From positions 1 to 8,776 of the forward strand of contig JAGHTV010000131.1 of the NCBI GenBank assembly GCA_018065165.1: a stretch of DNA of 8,776 nucleotides. The letters run 5' to 3'. Positions 6,012-8,776 of this stretch are shown here, in pieces. The position numbers and the translations under genes were made by a program. Each line of letters starts with the position of its first letter. The stretch's first letter is position 1. Below the pieces are notes generated by a model. That model was given only the letters and a program-made list of their open reading frames with translations, searched no databases and was not told where the DNA came from. This DNA comes from Candidatus Sodaliphilus fimicaballi (GTDB lineage Bacteria; Bacteroidota; Bacteroidia; Bacteroidales; Muribaculaceae).

Positions 6012-7025
6012 TTAGATTATCGTGATGCAAACGGGGAGGGGGATGGTGATGTCGTGTCCTTCAAGGTAGGTGAGTGTGCCGTCGTTCTCACTGATGCGGT
6101 ACAGTTCTATGGCGTTCTTGTCGCGGCATGCACACAGCAGAAGCGTGCCACATGGAGTGATGGCAAAGTTGCGTGGATGTGTGCCGGTGCTGTAGAAAGC
6201 CTTGCGAGTGAGAGTTCCGTCTTGCCCCACGCTGAATAGTGCTATGCCATCGTCAACAAGGCGTACCGATGCATATACCCACTTGCCCGAAGGATGAATG
6301 TGCAGGTCGCCTGCGCCGTGTCCTGGAGTGCGGGCAGCCACGAGCGTCTGCATGTGCCGCAGTTCATGGCCGTCACAGTCAAATGTCATCACCTCGTCGC
6401 TCAACTCGGTAACGAGGTACAGGCGTGTGCCGCAGGCATTCCACGCCATGTGTCGTGGACCGCTCTCGGCCTTTACCATTGTAGTGCTGAGCAGTTGCAG
6501 CATTCCTTTGTCGTCGCGCTCAAGCAGGTGCAGACAGTCGCCTCCCAGATTGCTTGCCGCCACATGCTTGCCGCTGGGTGATACTGCCAGGTTGTGCAGG
6601 TGCGATGCCAGTTGGCGACGCGACGTGCCGTGTTGCGTGAATCGCTGTTGCTGCTTCACCTGTCCCAGTGTACCGCCCTCGTCAATCTGAATCACTGCCA
6701 CCGAGCCACTCGAGTAGTTAGCGCTATACAGCTTGTCGCCCATAGCCACAAGATGGCAGGGGTCGTCGCCCGGGCTATCGGTGCTTGATGTGAGTCGCAG
6801 CTTGTCGCCATCAATCTTTATAGAGTGCAGCAGCGACTCGGTGCCGCACTCGCTCAGTGTAAATGCGTTATTGCCAAGCAAGGCTACATACGACGGATTT
6901 TTCACCTGGGCACTGTCAAGGATGCTTGCCTTGAGGCTCGTAGTGTCAAGGTCAATAAGATAAACGCCCCTGCTCGCTGATGGAGCCTGGGCGATATGAG
7001 TGTATGTTCCTACCAGGAAACGCAT
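6012..7025 (-). CDS. Lactonase, seven-bladed beta-propeller family (6-phosphogluconolactonase-like)
   Basis: This is a 337-residue protein. The frame is open to 7109, but the start is placed at ATG 7025-7023 because MRFLVGTYTH is the usual first strand of the family and the upstream extension would overlap the end of lptB. The family (YbhE/Pgl type) hydrolyses 6-phosphogluconolactone in the oxidative pentose phosphate pathway, although many members have unproven substrates. Repeating blade motifs are seen (numbering from this start): HLHNLAVSPSGKHVAASNLGGD (about 141-162), GPRHMAWNACGTRLYLVTELSDEV (about 187-210), GAGDLHIHPSGKWVYASVRL (about 233-252) and GTHPRNFAITPCGTLLLCACRD (about 275-296). 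There is no signal peptide, so it is likely cytoplasmic, unlike many secreted Bacteroidota paralogues. It is the last gene of the operon, 16 bases after lptB, and is followed by a terminator. Confidence 0.88.
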   Translation of the reverse strand: MRFLVGTYTHIAQAPSASRGVYLIDLDTTSLKASILDSAQVKNPSYVALLGNNAFTLSECGTESLLHSIKIDGDKLRLTSSTDSPGDDPCHLVAMGDKLYSANYSSGSVAVIQIDEGGTLGQVKQQQRFTQHGTSRRQLASHLHNLAVSPSGKHVAASNLGGDCLHLLERDDKGMLQLLSTTMVKAESGPRHMAWNACGTRLYLVTELSDEVMTFDCDGHELRHMQTLVAARTPGHGAGDLHIHPSGKWVYASVRLVDDGIALFSVGQDGTLTRKAFYSTGTHPRNFAITPCGTLLLCACRDKNAIELYRISENDGTLTYLEGHDITIPLPVCITII

Positions 7026-7041
7026 TGCTGTAATACTTGTA

Positions 7042-7920
7042 TCAGTAGTCAAAGTCAAAGTTCTTGCGACGGAATACGAAGTTGTGTCCCAGGTACTTGT
7101 CGCGTACAATCTCGTTCACGGCCAGTTCCTCACTGCTGCCTTGGAACAATATCTTGCCCTCAAATAGCAGGTAGGCACGGTCAGTGATCGACAGCGTCTC
7201 GGGTGCGTTGTGGTCAGTGATGAGGATGCCTATGTTCTTAGACTTCAAGCTGTAGACCATCTTCTGGATATCCTCCACAGCGCGTGGGTCGACTCCGGCA
7301 AATGGCTCATCGAGCATGATGAATCGTGGATTGATGGCCAGGCAGCGGGCAATCTCGGTACGGCGACGCTCACCACCCGACAGACGGTTACCCAGGTTCT
7401 TGCGCACCTTTTGCAGGCGGAACTCGGCAATGAGTTCCTCGAGCTTGTCGCGTTGATACTCGGGCGTAGTGTCGGTCATCTCCAGGATGGTGCGTATGTT
7501 GTCCTCTACCGTCAGTGTACGAAATACCGATGCCTCCTGTGGCAGGTAGCCTATGCCCAGCTGTGCACGCTTGTACACGGGCAGGGTAGTGATGTCCACA
7601 TTGTTCAGGAACACGCGTCCGCCATTAGGGGTAACCAGGCCTGTGGTCATGTAGAAGGTGGTCGTCTTGCCTGCACCATTAGGACCCAGCAGACCCACAA
7701 TCTCGCCCTGCTTCACGTTTATCGACACATTGTTGGCCACTACGCGCTGGCGGTATTTCTTCACCAGGTTGTCGGTGCTCAGCACCAGTGTGCCCTCGTC
7801 ACCGCTCTTCTTGAGCATGTCGATGACCTCCTTGGTGTCGGCATGATTGGCGCTGATGATGCCATCGCTCGAGACCACAGCCTCTTGCTTCTTTTTAGTC
7901 CACGGGAACTTGATTTCCAT
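7042..7920 (-). CDS. lptB: LPS export ABC transporter ATP-binding protein
   Basis: LptB is the cytoplasmic ATPase that, with LptF and LptG, extracts lipopolysaccharide from the inner membrane and pushes it along the Lpt bridge. All ABC motifs are intact: Walker A GPNGAGKTT (79-87), Q-loop Gln128 in GYLPQEASVF, signature LSGGERRR (180-187), Walker B FIMLDEP (200-206) with catalytic Glu205, D-loop GVDP, and H-loop His237. The sequence GYLPQEASVFRTLTVEDNI is typical of LptB rather than other ABC ATPases. At 292 residues it is longer than the usual 240-255 because of an N-terminal extension of about 44 residues (MEIKFPWTKKKQEAVVSSDG and on) before the first strand LVLSTDNLVKKY. The start at 7920 is supported by its position 12 bases after the udk stop. 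Met35 is a less likely alternative. It lies between udk and the lactonase gene on one transcript. Confidence 0.95.
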   Translation of the reverse strand: MEIKFPWTKKKQEAVVSSDGIISANHADTKEVIDMLKKSGDEGTLVLSTDNLVKKYRQRVVANNVSINVKQGEIVGLLGPNGAGKTTTFYMTTGLVTPNGGRVFLNNVDITTLPVYKRAQLGIGYLPQEASVFRTLTVEDNIRTILEMTDTTPEYQRDKLEELIAEFRLQKVRKNLGNRLSGGERRRTEIARCLAINPRFIMLDEPFAGVDPRAVEDIQKMVYSLKSKNIGILITDHNAPETLSITDRAYLLFEGKILFQGSSEELAVNEIVRDKYLGHNFVFRRKNFDFDY

Positions 7921-7932
7921 GCTAGGCCAGTG

Positions 7933-8544
7933 TTATTTGTTGAGTTTGCTCTTAATATAGTCAGTAATCATGTTGATGGCCACCTCATTGTTGCCACCCT
8001 CGGGCACGATAAGGTTAGCATAGCGCTTGGCGGGCTCAATGTGCAGCAGGTGCATGGGCTTGAGCACACGCTGGTAGCGGTCGATAACCTCCTGGGCAGT
8101 GCGACCACGCTCAATGCAGTCGCGTGAGATGACGCGTATCAGGCGGTCGTCACCATCGGCGTCGACAAACACCTTGATGTCCATGATATCGCGCAGGCGA
8201 GGATCGCTCAGCACCAAGATACCCTCAATCACCACAACATCGTGTGGCTCCAGGTGTATTGTCTCCTTGTTGCGTGAACATGTAAGATAGCTATAGGTGG
8301 GCATCTCAATGGCGTGACCCAGCTTCAGCTCCTCGAGGTGCTCAAGCAGCAAGTCCCAGTCAAATGCCGCAGGCTCGTCAAAGTTGATCTTCTGACGGTC
8401 TTCAGCGGGCACATGGCTCGAGTCTTTATAGTAATTGTCTTGTGAGATGATACCTACCTCGCCAAAGGGCAGACGATCCATAATCTTACGCACTACAGTT
8501 GTTTTGCCTGAGCCGGTACCACCGGCAATACCTATAATAATCAT
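7933..8544 (-). CDS. udk: Uridine kinase (uridine/cytidine kinase)
   Basis: This 203-residue cytoplasmic enzyme phosphorylates uridine and cytidine to UMP and CMP in pyrimidine salvage. The P-loop GGTGSGKTT lies at 8-16. SQDNYYKDSSHVPAEDR (34-50) and NFDEPAAFDWDLL (54-66) hold the substrate-binding Asp and Tyr positions. PTYSYLTCSR (82-91), VIEGILVLSDPRLRDIMDIKVFVD (105-128) and the lid region RDCIERGRTAQEV (140-152) follow in normal order. The C-terminal part RYANLIVPEGGNNEVAINMITDYI is typical. Length is normal and the gene is intact. It is the first gene of the operon, with a good promoter 30 bases upstream, and lptB starts 12 bases after its stop. Confidence 0.95.
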   Translation of the reverse strand: MIIIGIAGGTGSGKTTVVRKIMDRLPFGEVGIISQDNYYKDSSHVPAEDRQKINFDEPAAFDWDLLLEHLEELKLGHAIEMPTYSYLTCSRNKETIHLEPHDVVVIEGILVLSDPRLRDIMDIKVFVDADGDDRLIRVISRDCIERGRTAQEVIDRYQRVLKPMHLLHIEPAKRYANLIVPEGGNNEVAINMITDYIKSKLNK

Positions 8545-8573
8545 AATCGAGACTAATTAATTGTTTCAACCTA

Positions 8574-8603
8574 CAAAGATATAATTTTTTACCGAAATAC
8601 GAA
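8574..8603 (-). promoter_or_regulatory. Promoter of the udk-lptB-lactonase operon
   Basis: On the minus strand TATCTTTG (8581-8574) is an exact -7 element. The best -33 candidate is TTCG at 8603-8600, 18 bases upstream and imperfect. The leader would be about 25 A/T-rich bases to the udk ATG at 8544. Confidence 0.7.
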
Positions 8604-8776
8604 AAACGAAGGGCGAAAACTTTTTTCAACCATAGCCCCCCGTTAGCGAATCCCCTCGCGCAGATTATTTCTAAACTACGGATTTTCTGATTATCTGTAT
8701 CCTGTGTGTTTTTTTAATTACAACAGATTAAGGGAGGCTCGCTGGTCGCGGCACCAGCCTGTGGCTGACTTACCGC
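8604..8776. other. Intergenic edge region with one small hairpin
   Basis: No coding frame or RNA gene is recognised. The only structure seen is a 6-bp hairpin, GCTGGT (8741-8746) with ACCAGC (8753-8758). It sits in a G/C-rich patch at the right edge that contrasts with the A/T-rich sequence before it and could belong to a feature continuing outside the window. Confidence 0.4.

Noticed and set aside
7026..7109. 28-residue N-terminal extension of the lactonase
   Set aside because: It would overlap the end of lptB, is low-complexity Thr/Ser sequence, and the family normally starts at MRFLVGTYTH.
1488..8544. Genome-wide reassignment of UGA to tryptophan
   Set aside because: Two other genes end in TGA at family-typical lengths, and all Trp codons seen elsewhere are TGG. 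One TGA in rpsA does not support a changed code.

Overview
The window looks like the chromosome of a Bacteroidales bacterium (Muribaculaceae- or Prevotellaceae-like; the genus cannot be fixed from this stretch). Four things point there. Bacteroidota-type promoters (TTG or TTTG, about 20 bases, then TAnnTTTG) precede several genes. Shine-Dalgarno sequences are almost absent and the leaders are A/T-rich. The ribosomal protein S1, LptB and uridine kinase sequences are of Bacteroidota type. A secreted protein ends with a sorting-tail-like sequence typical of the phylum.

Layout: (1) 1-1030, minus strand: a secreted protein of unknown function, missing only its extreme C-terminus at the window edge. 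(2) 1031-1487: a divergent control region with promoters for both flanking genes, a block of nested inverted repeats at about 1180-1296, and a leader hairpin in front of rpsA. (3) 1488-3275, plus strand: rpsA, ribosomal protein S1, a full-length six-S1-domain gene interrupted by one in-frame TGA at 2484-2486, exactly where a conserved tryptophan is expected. This is the most striking observation. (4) 3378-4502, plus strand: a small lipoprotein and a WecG/TagA-type glycosyltransferase, probably one transcript. (5) 4703-5749, plus strand: tRNA-Gly(CCC), a terminator-like hairpin and a PfkB-family sugar kinase, tightly packed with no separate promoter visible for the kinase. (6) 5750-6011: a convergent intergenic region with a 12-bp perfect inverted repeat and a strong terminator. 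(7) 6012-8603, minus strand: a compact udk - lptB - lactonase operon behind one good promoter. (8) 8604-8776: no gene recognised.

Most content is core housekeeping: translation (S1, tRNA), envelope biogenesis (LptB, glycosyltransferase, lipoprotein), pyrimidine salvage (uridine kinase) and sugar metabolism (sugar kinase, lactonase). No mobile element, CRISPR array or defence system was seen. The candidates for something unusual are the S1 stop codon, the structured region upstream of rpsA with two copies of an 8-mer competing for one partner, the tRNA/kinase arrangement, and the N-terminal extension on LptB.
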